Below are positions 44,230-53,593 of a DNA stretch of 64,000 bases, in pieces. The DNA lies in the NCBI GenBank assembly GCA_025989215.1, contig JAPDNP010000005.1, forward strand, positions 293,275 to 357,274, given 5' to 3'. The position numbers and the translations under genes are program-made. The stretch is from Neisseriaceae bacterium JH1-16 (GTDB lineage: Bacteria > Pseudomonadota > Gammaproteobacteria > Burkholderiales > Chromobacteriaceae). The notes beneath the pieces are model-generated. The model was not told the origin of the DNA. It was given only the letters and a program-made list of their open reading frames with translations, and made no database searches. Each line of letters begins with the position of its first letter. The stretch's first letter is position 1.

Positions 44230-46224
44230 ATGATCAAGCAGTGGTTGCTGGCCGCCGCGGTGCTGCCGATCGGCGCGTCCGCCTGGGCCGCCGAGCCGAT
44301 GCGCGGGGCGTTCTTTCAGGGCTCCGGCGAGCAGGTCAAGGCGCAGTGCCAGCAGGTGAAGAGCACCGCGCTGGCGATGGCCGCGCGGATGGAGGCAGTG
44401 AAGCCGGCCGACATCGCCCATACGCCGATGCTGGCGGCGTGGAACGACATGGCGGTGCGGGTGCAGGCGATGGCCGGGCCGGTGGAACTGCTGGCCGCGG
44501 TCAGCCCGGATGCCAAGGTGCGCGACGCGAGCGACGCCTGCACGGTGAGCTTGAGCGGGCTGTGGAGCGAGCTCTACCAGAAGAGCGCGCTGTACGAGCG
44601 CATCCGCGCGGTGAAGCCGGGCAACGCGCCGGACGCGATGGCGCGCCAGGTGCTGCTCGACAATTTCGAGGCCTACGGCGTGGCGCTGCCAGCCGCCAAG
44701 CGCGCCCAGTTCAAGGCGCTGCAGACCGAGCTCGACACGCTGGCCACCCAGTTCAACAAGAACGTCGCCACCTACAAGGCAGAGCCGGCCAGGCTGACCT
44801 TCAGCGCCGCCGAGCTCGCCGGCACCGATCTGGCCGCGCTGGCCAAGTTCCGCCAGCCGGACGGCCGCTACCTGGTCGACCTGTCCTACCCGGTGCGCGA
44901 CAACGTGCTCGGCTACGCCAGCAACCCGGAGACGCGCCGGCGCTTCTACGTCGAGTTCCAGAACCGTGGCGGCCAGGCCAACATCGCCATCCTGCAGCAG
45001 CTGTCCGACAAGCGCCGCCAGCAGGCGCAGCTGCTAGGCTACCCGAGCTATGCCGACTGGACGCTGCGCACCAAGATGGCCGGCACGCCGACTGCGGTGA
45101 CCCAGTTCCTCGACAAGGTCGGCGGCAAGGTGACCGCGCTCGAGCAGCTGGAGATCGCCGAGCTCGCCGCTCTCAAGCGCGCCGACGGCGATGCCGCCCC
45201 GTTCAAGCGCTGGGACCAGACCTACTACCAGAACCGCCTGAAGAAGGCCAAGTACCAGCTGGACCAGGCCGAGGTGCGTCGGCAGTTTCCCACCGAGGCG
45301 TCGGTGAACTGGGTGCTGCTGGTGTCCAGCCGCTTGTACGGCGTCAGCTTCAAGGAAAACCGCAGCCTGCCGCGCTGGAACAAGGAAGTGAAGGCGTTCG
45401 ACGTCTTCGAGGGGCGTGACGGCCGCGGTAACTACCTAGGCTCTTTCTATCTCGATCTCTACCCGCGCGAGAACAAGTATGGCCATGCCGCCGCCTTTGG
45501 TGTGCGCAACGTCAGCCACCGCGCCGGCGTCACCCCGGTCAGCGTGCTGGTGACCAACTTCGATCGCGTGGGCCTGGATTCGGACGAGCTGGAGACGCTG
45601 TTCCACGAGTTCGGCCACGTGCTGCACGGCGTGCTGTCCAACACCCGCGACAGCGTGCTCGGCGGCACCAACGTCAAGCAGGACTTCGTCGAGGCACCGT
45701 CGCAGATGTACGAGGAATGGGCGCGCCGCCCCGAGTCGCTCAAGGTGTTCAGCGAGGCCTGCCCGAGCTGCAAGCCGATCGACCCGGCGCTGATCGCCAA
45801 GATGAACAATGCACGCCGCTTCGGCAAGGGCCTGCAGTATGCCCGCCAGCGCTTGTACGCGCAGTTCGACATGGCGCTGGTCGGCCCGCAGGTCACCGAC
45901 GTGATGGGTGCGTGGAGCCGGCTGGAAGGCGCCACCCCGCTCGGTTACGACGCCGGCACGCTGTTCCCGGCCGGTTTCGGCCACCTGGCCGGCGGCTATG
46001 CGGCCGGCTACTACGGCTATATGTGGTCGGAGGTGCTGGCGCTCGATATGCTGTCCGGCTTCGGCAAGAACGTGATGGACCCGGTGGCCGGCCAGCGCTA
46101 TCGCCGGCTGATCCTGCAGCGCGGCGGCGAGGTGGCGCCGACCCGCATGGTCACCGACTTCCTCGGCCGCGCGCCGAACGAGCAGGCGTTCTTCGACGAG
46201 ATCACCGGCCAGCGCGGCCTGTGA
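44230..46224 (+). CDS. exported M3-family metallopeptidase (oligopeptidase)
   Basis: 664 residues of the thimet oligopeptidase/dipeptidyl carboxypeptidase family. The zinc site HEFGH is at 459-463 (FHEFGHVLHGVLS), with the third ligand glutamate about 25 residues on in DFVEAPSQMYEEW. A signal peptide (MIKQWLLAAAVLPIGASAWAAE) sends it to the periplasm, unlike cytosolic OpdA/PrlC. It should cleave short peptides. Monocistronic, with a terminator convergent with psiF. Confidence 0.93.
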   Translation: MIKQWLLAAAVLPIGASAWAAEPMRGAFFQGSGEQVKAQCQQVKSTALAMAARMEAVKPADIAHTPMLAAWNDMAVRVQAMAGPVELLAAVSPDAKVRDASDACTVSLSGLWSELYQKSALYERIRAVKPGNAPDAMARQVLLDNFEAYGVALPAAKRAQFKALQTELDTLATQFNKNVATYKAEPARLTFSAAELAGTDLAALAKFRQPDGRYLVDLSYPVRDNVLGYASNPETRRRFYVEFQNRGGQANIAILQQLSDKRRQQAQLLGYPSYADWTLRTKMAGTPTAVTQFLDKVGGKVTALEQLEIAELAALKRADGDAAPFKRWDQTYYQNRLKKAKYQLDQAEVRRQFPTEASVNWVLLVSSRLYGVSFKENRSLPRWNKEVKAFDVFEGRDGRGNYLGSFYLDLYPRENKYGHAAAFGVRNVSHRAGVTPVSVLVTNFDRVGLDSDELETLFHEFGHVLHGVLSNTRDSVLGGTNVKQDFVEAPSQMYEEWARRPESLKVFSEACPSCKPIDPALIAKMNNARRFGKGLQYARQRLYAQFDMALVGPQVTDVMGAWSRLEGATPLGYDAGTLFPAGFGHLAGGYAAGYYGYMWSEVLALDMLSGFGKNVMDPVAGQRYRRLILQRGGEVAPTRMVTDFLGRAPNEQAFFDEITGQRGL

Positions 46225-46300
46225 GCCCAGTTCGGCCAACCTTTAGCGCTTGAAGATCAGCGCTTGAAATTGGGGTGGCGTACTGCCGCCCCAAACGACA

Positions 46301-46326
46301 GCGGGCCACCCCCAGGGATGGCCCGC
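46301..46326. terminator. hairpin between convergent genes
   Basis: Stem GCGGGCCA/TGGCCCGC with a 10-base loop between the peptidase gene and psiF; weak T-tract on the plus strand. Confidence 0.6.
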
Positions 46327-46347
46327 TTGCATTACCGTCGACGGCGA

Positions 46348-46617
46348 TCAGCCGGCCGAGGCGTCCTTCACGCACTTCTTCACGAAGCTGTTCTTGGCGG
46401 CGCCGGCCAGTTTCTTGTCGGCGGCCTTGCCTTCGCACATCGCTTGCGGCGACGCAGCCTTGCTGTCCTTCTCGCACTTCTTGAGGAAGCTGTTCTTCGC
46501 CGCGCCGGCCAGCTTCTTGCTGGTGGCCTGAGCGGCACATGTGTTGGCGTCGGCAGCGTAGGCCGCCACGTTGGCCGTAGCCAGCGCTACCAGAGCGATC
46601 ATCACGAACTTGCGCAT
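46348..46617 (-). CDS. psiF: PsiF-repeat protein
   Basis: 89 residues: a signal peptide (MRKFVMIALVALATANVAAYA) and two PsiF repeats, CAAQATSKKLAGAAKNSFLKK and CEGKAADKKLAGAAKNSFVKK, each with paired cysteines. PsiF is a small periplasmic protein induced by phosphate starvation in E. coli; its role is unknown. It lies near the asr cluster, another small exported stress-type protein, though nothing shows common control. Confidence 0.87.
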   Translation of the reverse strand: MRKFVMIALVALATANVAAYAADANTCAAQATSKKLAGAAKNSFLKKCEKDSKAASPQAMCEGKAADKKLAGAAKNSFVKKCVKDASAG

Positions 46618-46876
46618 AGTCGTCTTCCTTATCGTTGCCGAAGGGGTACTGCATTATCCGGCCCGCCGCTCACCGGGATGGCGCGGGACACGGGCCGAAG
46701 TTCTTAAAAGTGTTGCATCGTCAGGTGAAGATAATCAAGTGTCCATGTTACAGGCATGGCGTCACGCCCATGGTATGGCGACCTTCGTCTATACGACAAC
46801 GCCGCCCGCGAAACCGGCCGGAGGGGCCATTTCGGGGCGGCGTGCGAGGCGTCAGCGGCCTTCCGGGGTCAGACGC

Positions 46877-47248
46877 TTACTTGGCAGCGGCTTTGTGGTG
46901 GTGCTTGTGCTGATGGTGCTTTTTCGAGTGGTGCTTGGCGGCCTGGGCCTTCTGCATCGCCGGCTTCGACGCGGCTTTCTTCGGAGCCGCCTTGTGGTGT
47001 TTCACGACCGGAGCCGAGGCGGTGGTCTTGGTCGCCTGGGCCTTCTGCGCGGCGGCCGAAGCGGCCGGCTTCTTGGCCGCCTTGTGGGTGTGTTTGATGG
47101 TCTTGTGATGCTTGGCGGTCGGCGCAGCGGCCGGGGCCGAGGCGGCGACTTTCACCGGGGCGGCAGCCGGTTTGGCGTCAGCGGCGAAGCCGGCAGCCGA
47201 AGCCAGACCGAACACAGCGGACAGGGCGATCAGGGTCAGTTTTTTCAT
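46877..47248 (-). CDS. asr: acid-shock protein, Asr-like (copy 2)
   Basis: 123 residues. The signal peptide and first 15 mature residues are identical to copies 1 and 3 (MKKLTLIALSAVFGLASAAG...), then an Ala/Lys/His-rich tail with KAQAAKHHSKKHHQHKHHHK at the end and threonine-containing repeats (AQKAQATKTTASAPVVKHHK) not seen in copy 1. Its upstream 300 bases are nearly identical to those of copy 3, so both are likely under the same acid or two-component control. Confidence 0.85.
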   Translation of the reverse strand: MKKLTLIALSAVFGLASAAGFAADAKPAAAPVKVAASAPAAAPTAKHHKTIKHTHKAAKKPAASAAAQKAQATKTTASAPVVKHHKAAPKKAASKPAMQKAQAAKHHSKKHHQHKHHHKAAAK

Positions 47249-47560
47249 GATGGTAATCCTCAAGTCGTTTGGTTTCGTTTCAGTGTGGCGTCGTTGTCGG
47301 CGCGTCCTTGAGGTGAATACTACGAAGCGGCCCGGGTAGCGTCTGTGCGGCAAAGGTAAGGGCGTGTAACGCGGTGTGCGGCGAAGCGGGCGGTTTTACC
47401 AAAGGTACGGTGCCCTGCGAGATGCCCGCGCTTCGGCCGACTAGGGGTGCGAGCCGCAACGGCGGGGGCCAATGCCCGTCCGGCCATGAGGTTGGCCGAA
47501 TCCCGCCGTGGGCCCAGCGGACGGTAAGCGGGTAACGGTGGGTAATCGGTTACATTTGCC
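47249..47560 (-). repeat. duplicated asr upstream block (left copy)
   Basis: Nearly identical to 50157-50470, from the ribosome site through the GTTACACGCCCTTACC direct repeat (47355-47370), a GCGGTTTTACC segment and an outer GGTTACATTTGCCCGC (about 47548-47563). A possible -10 (TAGTAT on the minus strand) is at 47318-47323. The identity extends into the coding region, so the unit of duplication is gene plus control region. Confidence 0.8.
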
Positions 47561-47641
47561 CGCCCGCGTCGTGCCAAATCGATGAAGTCCTGGAGGCTGC
47601 CGGCGGCCGACGCTGCCGCAATCTGCTCTCGGCCCGCGCGT

Positions 47642-48544
47642 TCAGGCCAGGCGCTCGGCCTGTTCCTCTATGATCGCGACTATCAACTCGGCGATGCGCT
47701 GCACCCGGGGTGAGCGCCGCACGTCGGGGTGCACCGCCAGCCAGATGTCGCGCTGCATCGGCGCCGCGCCTTCGTCCAATACCACCAGTTCCGGATCGCC
47801 TCGGGCGATGAAGTGCGGCAACACGGTCACGCCCAGCCCGGCGCGGCAGGCCTGATGCAGGGTGGCGAAATCGTTGGCGACCAGCACGCACGGCGTGGTG
47901 CCGGCATAGTCGGCCAGCCACGCCTGATGCGGCCCGCCTTGCAGCGCCTCGCCATAGCCGAGCAAGGCCCAATCGGCGCGGGGCGTCTCCAGCCAGCGGC
48001 GGCTGCCGTACAAGCCGTAGCCCATGCTGCCCAGGCGGCGGGCGACCAGGCCGGGCTCATCCGGGCGCGACAGCCGGATCGCCAGATCGGCGTCGCGGCG
48101 GTGCAGATTGGCGGCGCGCACTTCCCCCACCAGGTCCAGCACGATGCCGGGCCAGCGCTGGCGCTGCGCCGCCAACAGCGGCATCAGGAACTGGCTGGCC
48201 AGCACCGGCGGGGCGGACAGCCTGACGGTGCCTTGCAGGGCGGTCATGCCCAGCGCCGCGCGGCTGAACGCCAGCGCTTCGGCTTCGATGCGCTGCGCCG
48301 GCTCCAGCAGCGCGCGGCCTTCGTCGGTCAGCTGCCAGCTGCGCGGCAGGCGGTCGAACAGGCGCAGTCCTATCCTCGTTTCCAACGCGCCGACCCGGCG
48401 TGACACGGTGGAATGCTCGACCGCCAGCGCACGCGCGGCAGCGGACAGGCTGCCCAGCCGGGCCAGCGCCAGGAAATAGCGCACGTCATCCCAGGCGATG
48501 TCATCCGGGCGCGTCGCCGCCGAAGCGTCTGTCGAATTTTGCAC
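47642..48544 (-). CDS. LysR-family transcriptional regulator
   Basis: 300 residues, with the start at GTG 48544. N-terminal helix-turn-helix DDVRYFLALARLGSLSAAARALAVEHSTVSRRVGALE, then the effector-binding lobes. Such regulators, divergent from a quinone oxidoreductase gene by 80 bases, usually control that neighbour. Its 3' end reaches the outer part of the asr copy 2 upstream block. Confidence 0.88.
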   Translation of the reverse strand: MQNSTDASAATRPDDIAWDDVRYFLALARLGSLSAAARALAVEHSTVSRRVGALETRIGLRLFDRLPRSWQLTDEGRALLEPAQRIEAEALAFSRAALGMTALQGTVRLSAPPVLASQFLMPLLAAQRQRWPGIVLDLVGEVRAANLHRRDADLAIRLSRPDEPGLVARRLGSMGYGLYGSRRWLETPRADWALLGYGEALQGGPHQAWLADYAGTTPCVLVANDFATLHQACRAGLGVTVLPHFIARGDPELVVLDEGAAPMQRDIWLAVHPDVRRSPRVQRIAELIVAIIEEQAERLA

Positions 48545-48623
48545 AGTAACTGGGCCTTTATTGGGAATTCCGGTTTATTTTGCACATGGCTATCGTGACT
48601 GTACATCGTCAACGGAGCCCATC

Positions 48624-49607
48624 ATGAGCCAGTCATCCACCCTCGCCATCCGCGTCGCCCAGTCCGGCGATCCGTCCGTCCTGCAGCCCGCCACGTTTGC
48701 GCTACCACCGCTTGCGGCGGACGCGGTGCGGATTTGCCAGCACGCCATCGGCGTCAATTTCGTCGACGTCTACCAGCGCAACGGCTTCTACCCGGTGCCG
48801 CTGCCGGCGGTGCTGGGGGTGGAGGGCGCCGGCGTGATCGAGGCGGTCGGCAGCGCCGTCACCGCCTTCCACGTTGGTCAGCGCGTCGCCTGGGCCGGCG
48901 CGTCCATCGGCGGCTATACCAGCGTGCTCGACTTGCCGGCAGAGCGGGCGATCGCCCTGTCCGACGCGGTGGCCACCGATGCCGCGGGCGGCAGCCTGCT
49001 GCGCGGCATCACCGTCTATATGCTGCTCCAGCAGGTGTGGCCGTTGAAACCGGGCCAGACGGTGCTGGTGCACGGCGCCGCGGGCGGGCTGGGCCTGATG
49101 CTGATCCAGTGGGCCAAGGCGCTGGGCGCTCGGGTGATCGGCACCGTCAGCGGCCCGGACAAGGCGGCACTGGCCTATGCCCGTGGGCTGGATCGGGCGG
49201 TGGATTACCGGCAAGAGGACTTCGTGGCGGCGGTGTTGGACGCGACCGACGCTGCCGGCGCCGACCTGGTGATCGACGGCATCGGCGGCGAGACGCTGCT
49301 GCGCAGCATTGCCGCCGCGCGACCGGGGGGCATGGTGGCGAGTATCGGCTGGGTGTCCGGCGCCGGAGTACCCGCCGAGGCCGGCGACATCGCTGCGGCG
49401 CGTGGCGTGGCGCTGACGCGGCCCAGCGTGCTCGGCTTCATGGCCGATGCGCAGCAATACCGGGCCGGGGCGCAGGCCACGCTGGAACGGCTCGCCGCCG
49501 GCCTGGTCATCGACATCGCGGACCACTTGCCGCTAGCACAGGCGAGCGAAGCGCATCGGCGTCTGGAAGCCGGCGAAGTACGCGGTGCCTTGTTGCTGCA
49601 GCCCTGA
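48624..49607 (+). CDS. qor: NADPH:quinone oxidoreductase, zinc-independent MDR family
   Basis: 327 residues. GVNFVDVYQRNGFYPVPLPAVLGVEGAGVIEAVG opens the quinone-reductase GroES-like domain and VLVHGAAGGLGLMLIQWAKALGARVIGTV is the NADPH Rossmann motif (AAGGxG). No catalytic zinc cysteines, as expected for Qor. It reduces quinones or other carbonyls with NADPH. ATG 48624 after CGGAG is preferred to the upstream frame. Divergent LysR gene is its likely regulator. Confidence 0.92.
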   Translation: MSQSSTLAIRVAQSGDPSVLQPATFALPPLAADAVRICQHAIGVNFVDVYQRNGFYPVPLPAVLGVEGAGVIEAVGSAVTAFHVGQRVAWAGASIGGYTSVLDLPAERAIALSDAVATDAAGGSLLRGITVYMLLQQVWPLKPGQTVLVHGAAGGLGLMLIQWAKALGARVIGTVSGPDKAALAYARGLDRAVDYRQEDFVAAVLDATDAAGADLVIDGIGGETLLRSIAAARPGGMVASIGWVSGAGVPAEAGDIAAARGVALTRPSVLGFMADAQQYRAGAQATLERLAAGLVIDIADHLPLAQASEAHRRLEAGEVRGALLLQP

Positions 49608-49680
49608 GCGGCCGCAGGGGCCGGCCGGTAAGCGTTGCTCCGGACCCTGCCTGCTGCGTCTTGGGGGCCGGACAACGCAC

Positions 49681-49710
49681 AAAAGCCCAGCCATTTCTGG
49701 CTGGGCTTTT
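49681..49710. terminator. bidirectional terminator
   Basis: Stem AAAAGCCCAGCCA/TGGCTGGGCTTTT, loop of four, T-runs on both strands; between convergent qor and asr copy 3. Confidence 0.92.
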
Positions 49711-49739
49711 CGTCAGCGCAAGCGGGCTGAGCTAGCGAC

Positions 49740-50156
49740 TTACTTGGCGGCGGAAGCGGCCGGTTTCTTGGCCATGGCATTGTGAGCCGGCTTGTGCGAC
49801 TTGGCAGCCTTGTGCTTCTTAGCCATCGGTGCCGATGCATCCTTAGCGGCCTGGGCCTTTTGCATGGCCGGCTTCGACGCGGCTTTCTTCGGCGCTGCCT
49901 TGTGGTGTTTCACCACCGGGGCCGAAGCTTCTTTCTTGGCGGCCTGAGCCTTCTGTGCGGCGGCCGAAGCGGCCTTCTTGGCGTGATGCTTGTGGTGCTT
50001 ATGGGTCTTGTGATGCTTGGTGGCCGGCGCGGAGGCAGCTGGGGCCGAAGCGGCGACTTTCACCGGGGCGGCAGCCGGTTTGGCGTCGGCGGCGAAGCCG
50101 GCAGCCGAAGCCAGACCGAACACAGCGGACAGGGCGATCAGGGTCAGTTTTTTCAT
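49740..50156 (-). CDS. asr: acid-shock protein, Asr-like (copy 3)
   Basis: 138 residues, the longest copy. Same signal peptide, then a tail combining the units of copy 1 (KHHKTHKHHKHHAKK, AAQKAQAAKKEASAP) and of copy 2 (VVKHHKAAPKKAASKPAMQKAQAAK), ending in KAAKSHKPAHNAMAKKPAAS. The mosaic suggests recombination or slippage among the three genes. Promoter block duplicated from, or to, copy 2. Confidence 0.85.
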   Translation of the reverse strand: MKKLTLIALSAVFGLASAAGFAADAKPAAAPVKVAASAPAASAPATKHHKTHKHHKHHAKKAASAAAQKAQAAKKEASAPVVKHHKAAPKKAASKPAMQKAQAAKDASAPMAKKHKAAKSHKPAHNAMAKKPAASAAK

Positions 50157-50470
50157 GATGGTAATCCTCAAGTCGTTTGGTTTCGTTTCAGTGTGGCGTC
50201 GTTGTCGGCGCGTCCTTGAGGTGAATACTACGAAGCGGCCCGGGTAGCGTCTGTGCGGCAAAGGTAAGGGCGTGTAACGCGGTGTGCGGCGAAGCGGGCG
50301 GTTTTACCAAAGGTACGGTGCCCTGCGGGATGCCCGCGCTTCGGCCAACTAGGGGTGTGGGCAGCAATGGCGGGGCTAAACGTTCGCCTAGCTGTGAGGT
50401 TGGCCGAATCCCGTGCCAGGCGCAGCGGGTGGTAAGCACGTAACGATGGGTAGACGGTTACATTTGCCCG
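50157..50470 (-). repeat. duplicated asr upstream block (right copy)
   Basis: Counterpart of 47249-47560 with only scattered differences. GTTACACGCCCTTACC at 50263-50278 and outer GGTTACATTTGCCCGC at about 50456-50471. Beyond 50471 the two diverge. From 50471 to 50707 I see no gene; the stretch is GC-rich with one TTCGGCCAA word (50640) near the end of the GGDEF-EAL gene. Confidence 0.8.
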
Positions 50471-50707
50471 CGCTGGCCGTAGCCCGTGTCGTGCCGAGAT
50501 AGCGGTTGGAGAGGCCCGTTTGGGGGCGCCTCAGGCAAGGAAGAGCGGACATCCGTGCGCGGCCAGCCCCGTGGGCGGCCCCGATGCAGGGCGGCGGCTC
50601 ATTGTTGGCTATCGGATATGGAGCAGGCGGGCAGATGCGTTCGGCCAACCTTCCATCTCGCCGCCGCTGAGCAGGGCGCCTGCTGACCGGTCGGGTTGAG
50701 TGGCCGC

Positions 50708-53260
50708 TCAGACCAACGCGATCGGCGCCGTCGCCAGCCACTGCTCCAGTGCATCGATGGGCATCGGGCGCGCAAACAGAAAGCCCTGCACCACCTGACA
50801 GCCGCTTCCGGCCAGAAACTGCTGCTGGGCTGTCGTTTCCACCCCCTCGGCCACCACCGTCAGCCGCAGGCTCTCGCCGATGCGGATGATCGCCTGGGTC
50901 AGCGCACGGGATGCCTCGTCGCTGTCCAGGTCGTGCACGAAGCGCTTGTCCAGCTTGAGCTCGTCGACTGGCAGGCGGTGCAGATAGCCCAGGCTCGAAT
51001 AGCCGGTGCCGAAATCGTCGATCGACAGGCGTACGCCCTGCTCGTGCAGCGCCGCTATCGTCGACAGGGTTTCCGGGGCGTCGTCCATCAGCACGCTTTC
51101 CGTCATCTCCAGCGTCAAGTCGCCGGGCGCCAGCCCGTGTTGCTGCAGGATGTCGGCGATCAGCCCGGGCAGCCCGATGTGGTGGAAATTCTTCGGCGAC
51201 AGGTTGACCGACACGGTCGGGATCGCGAGACCGCGGCGGCGCCAGTCGGCCAAGTGCCGACAGGCCTCGTGCAGGGTCCAGTGGCCCAGTTCCGCGATCA
51301 GGCCGCACTCTTCGGCCAAGGGCACGAAGCGGGCCGGCGACACTTCGCCCAGCTGGGGGTGATGCCAGCGCGCCAACGCCTCGACACCGTACAGGCGGCC
51401 ATCTTCCAGCCGGACCTGCGGCTGGTAATGCAGCTGCAGCTGCTTTTGCTCGAGCGCTTCGCGCAGCGCCAGCTCGAGGGTCTGGCGCTCCTGCACCTGC
51501 CGGTTCATCTCGGCGCTGAAGAAGCAATAGCGGTTGCGGCCGGCCACCTTGGCCTGGTACATCGCCATGTCGGCGTGCTGCAAGAGCTGCTCGATATGGT
51601 GGCCGCTGTCGGGATAGAGGCTGATGCCGATGCTGGCGGACGACCTCAGTTTCACCCCGCCGATGACGAGGGGGGCGGACAGCGCCGCCAGCACACGCTC
51701 CGCGATCTCGGCAGCTTGCAGGCTATCGCAGCCAGGCGCCACGATCACGAATTCATCGCCCGACAGGCGCCCGACGATATCGCTGTCCCGCAACTGGGCC
51801 TTGATCCGCTGCGCCGTCTCGCACAGCAGCTCATCACCCACCGAATGGCCCAGCGAATCGTTGACCTGCTTGAAGCGGTCCAGATCCACGAACAGCACCG
51901 CCAACGAGGACTTGGCGCGCGTCACTCGCTTGATGGCCTGCGTCGCCTTGGCATACAGGCGCCTGCGATTGGGCAGCCCGGTCAACACATCGTAGAAGGC
52001 GAGCTGGCGGATATGCACGCGGGCCTCGTCGCGTTCCAGCGCCAGGGCGCACAGGTGCTCGCAGACGACGGACAGGCGCTCGATGAATTCGTTGGGTTCG
52101 CGGTGGTTGCGGTAGTAGAAGGCTAGGGTGCCCAGCACCCGGCCGTCGCTGGACTTGATCGGGTTGGACCAGCAGGCGACCAGGCCCAGTGGCAAGAACA
52201 AGTCCTTGTACGACGCCCAGCGTGGGTCGGTGGTGATATCGGTCACCACCACCTGCTCACCCCAGTACGCCGCGGTGCCGCAGGAGCCGACATTGGGCCC
52301 GATGGCCACGCCGTCGATTGCTTGCGCGATATGCTCGGGCAGACTGGGGGCGGCGAGCGGTCGCAGCTTGTCCTCCGCATCCACGCGCAGGATGGACACC
52401 ACGATATCGGGCGCGATGTGCTCCACCTCTCGACAGATCAACTCCGCCACGGTCAGCAGCGGGGCCTCCCGCGCCATCGCGTTCAGCACCTTGTGCTGCA
52501 GCACTTCATGCATCTTGGTGTGGGTGATGTCGGTGTAGACGGCGACCATGTTCTTGAGCAGGCCATCCTCGTCGAACACCGGGTTGATCACCGCCGAGAT
52601 CCACAACGGCTTGCCCTGCTTGTCGTAGATCAGCACCTCGACGTGAAAATCCTTTTGGGATACCACATGCGATCGGGCGTACTCGATGGCGTGCGGGTCG
52701 GTATGGTGTCCGGCCAACAGCTCGCTGGGAATCTTGCCGCGCGCCTCGGCGAGCTCGTAGCCCATCATGCGGGTGAAGCCGTCGTTGACGTAGATGATCC
52801 TGCTGTCGGGCCCGGTGATCACCACCGCGTTGGCGGTCTCGTTGGCCCCCAGCGATAGCAGGCGCAGCTCTTCCCGGCGGCGCACCTCCTCGGTGACGTC
52901 CCTGATGAACAGCGCGTAGAGAACGGACTCTGCGACCCGCAGCCTGGAGACGGACATCGCGCCGCACAGGGTCGCGCCATCCTGGCGCTCGATCGCCACC
53001 TCCACGCTCGCGCCGACCATGGCATCCCATCTGCTGCTACAGGCGGGGTCATCGTGGCGGGCGATCGTCGCGAACGGCGCCAGCCTATTGATGGGCCGGC
53101 CCAGCACTTCGTCGCGATGGACTCCCCACAGTGCCTCGGCGGCCTGGTTGAACAGCACGATGCCGTTTTGGCCGTCAACGATCACTACACCGTCGCTTGC
53201 CTGTTCCAGCGTCTGCGCCAGGATTTCCTGAACATTAGGGCATGGGGATTTTACGTACAT
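50708..53260 (-). CDS. PAS-PAS-GAF-GGDEF-EAL cyclic-di-GMP protein (DosP-like architecture)
   Basis: 850 residues from ATG 53260 (in-frame ATGs up to 53332 are possible). Order: PAS1 (about 20-110), PAS2 (about 140-250), GAF (about 270-400), GGDEF (about 420-570), EAL (about 590-845). The GGDEF site reads SGDEF (500-504), with the first glycine changed. The EAL domain has EALARW (627-), ESVLMDD, DDFGTGYSS and KLDKRF, the full phosphodiesterase set. So it most likely degrades c-di-GMP, with the GGDEF part possibly regulatory. The order matches E. coli DosP, an oxygen-sensing haem protein; whether PAS1 binds haem here cannot be read with confidence. No adjacent partner cyclase. Confidence 0.9.
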   Translation of the reverse strand: MYVKSPCPNVQEILAQTLEQASDGVVIVDGQNGIVLFNQAAEALWGVHRDEVLGRPINRLAPFATIARHDDPACSSRWDAMVGASVEVAIERQDGATLCGAMSVSRLRVAESVLYALFIRDVTEEVRRREELRLLSLGANETANAVVITGPDSRIIYVNDGFTRMMGYELAEARGKIPSELLAGHHTDPHAIEYARSHVVSQKDFHVEVLIYDKQGKPLWISAVINPVFDEDGLLKNMVAVYTDITHTKMHEVLQHKVLNAMAREAPLLTVAELICREVEHIAPDIVVSILRVDAEDKLRPLAAPSLPEHIAQAIDGVAIGPNVGSCGTAAYWGEQVVVTDITTDPRWASYKDLFLPLGLVACWSNPIKSSDGRVLGTLAFYYRNHREPNEFIERLSVVCEHLCALALERDEARVHIRQLAFYDVLTGLPNRRRLYAKATQAIKRVTRAKSSLAVLFVDLDRFKQVNDSLGHSVGDELLCETAQRIKAQLRDSDIVGRLSGDEFVIVAPGCDSLQAAEIAERVLAALSAPLVIGGVKLRSSASIGISLYPDSGHHIEQLLQHADMAMYQAKVAGRNRYCFFSAEMNRQVQERQTLELALREALEQKQLQLHYQPQVRLEDGRLYGVEALARWHHPQLGEVSPARFVPLAEECGLIAELGHWTLHEACRHLADWRRRGLAIPTVSVNLSPKNFHHIGLPGLIADILQQHGLAPGDLTLEMTESVLMDDAPETLSTIAALHEQGVRLSIDDFGTGYSSLGYLHRLPVDELKLDKRFVHDLDSDEASRALTQAIIRIGESLRLTVVAEGVETTAQQQFLAGSGCQVVQGFLFARPMPIDALEQWLATAPIALV

Positions 53261-53593
53261 AAAAATGCCCGTTCGCATTTCAACTGCGATGAGATAGGCG
53301 CAATCATAACGTCGCGCCATCCGATCTACCATGTCAGCGACGAAAGGCAGGTCGGTGCCGATACGCTAGCGCCACCCGGACCGGGCAATTTGGAAACAAG
53401 GGGACGTTTCGCATCGCGACCAAAACGTATGAAGCGTTGCCTGTCGCCTTGGCGGAACGGATGATGACGGTAGACTGTCGATTGTCGGACGACAGCGCCT
53501 GCGTGGCCGCGGCGATCACTCCGCCCGCCGGGCCCTGCGGCGAATCGCGGGAGCTACCGCATTGTAGGAAATCACAACGACAGGAATCGAACC

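Noticed and set aside
47249-50470. A CRISPR array or composite transposon in the asr region because of the direct repeats
   Set aside because: There are only two long repeat copies, with genes between them, no short regular spacers, no cas genes and no transposase or terminal inverted repeats.
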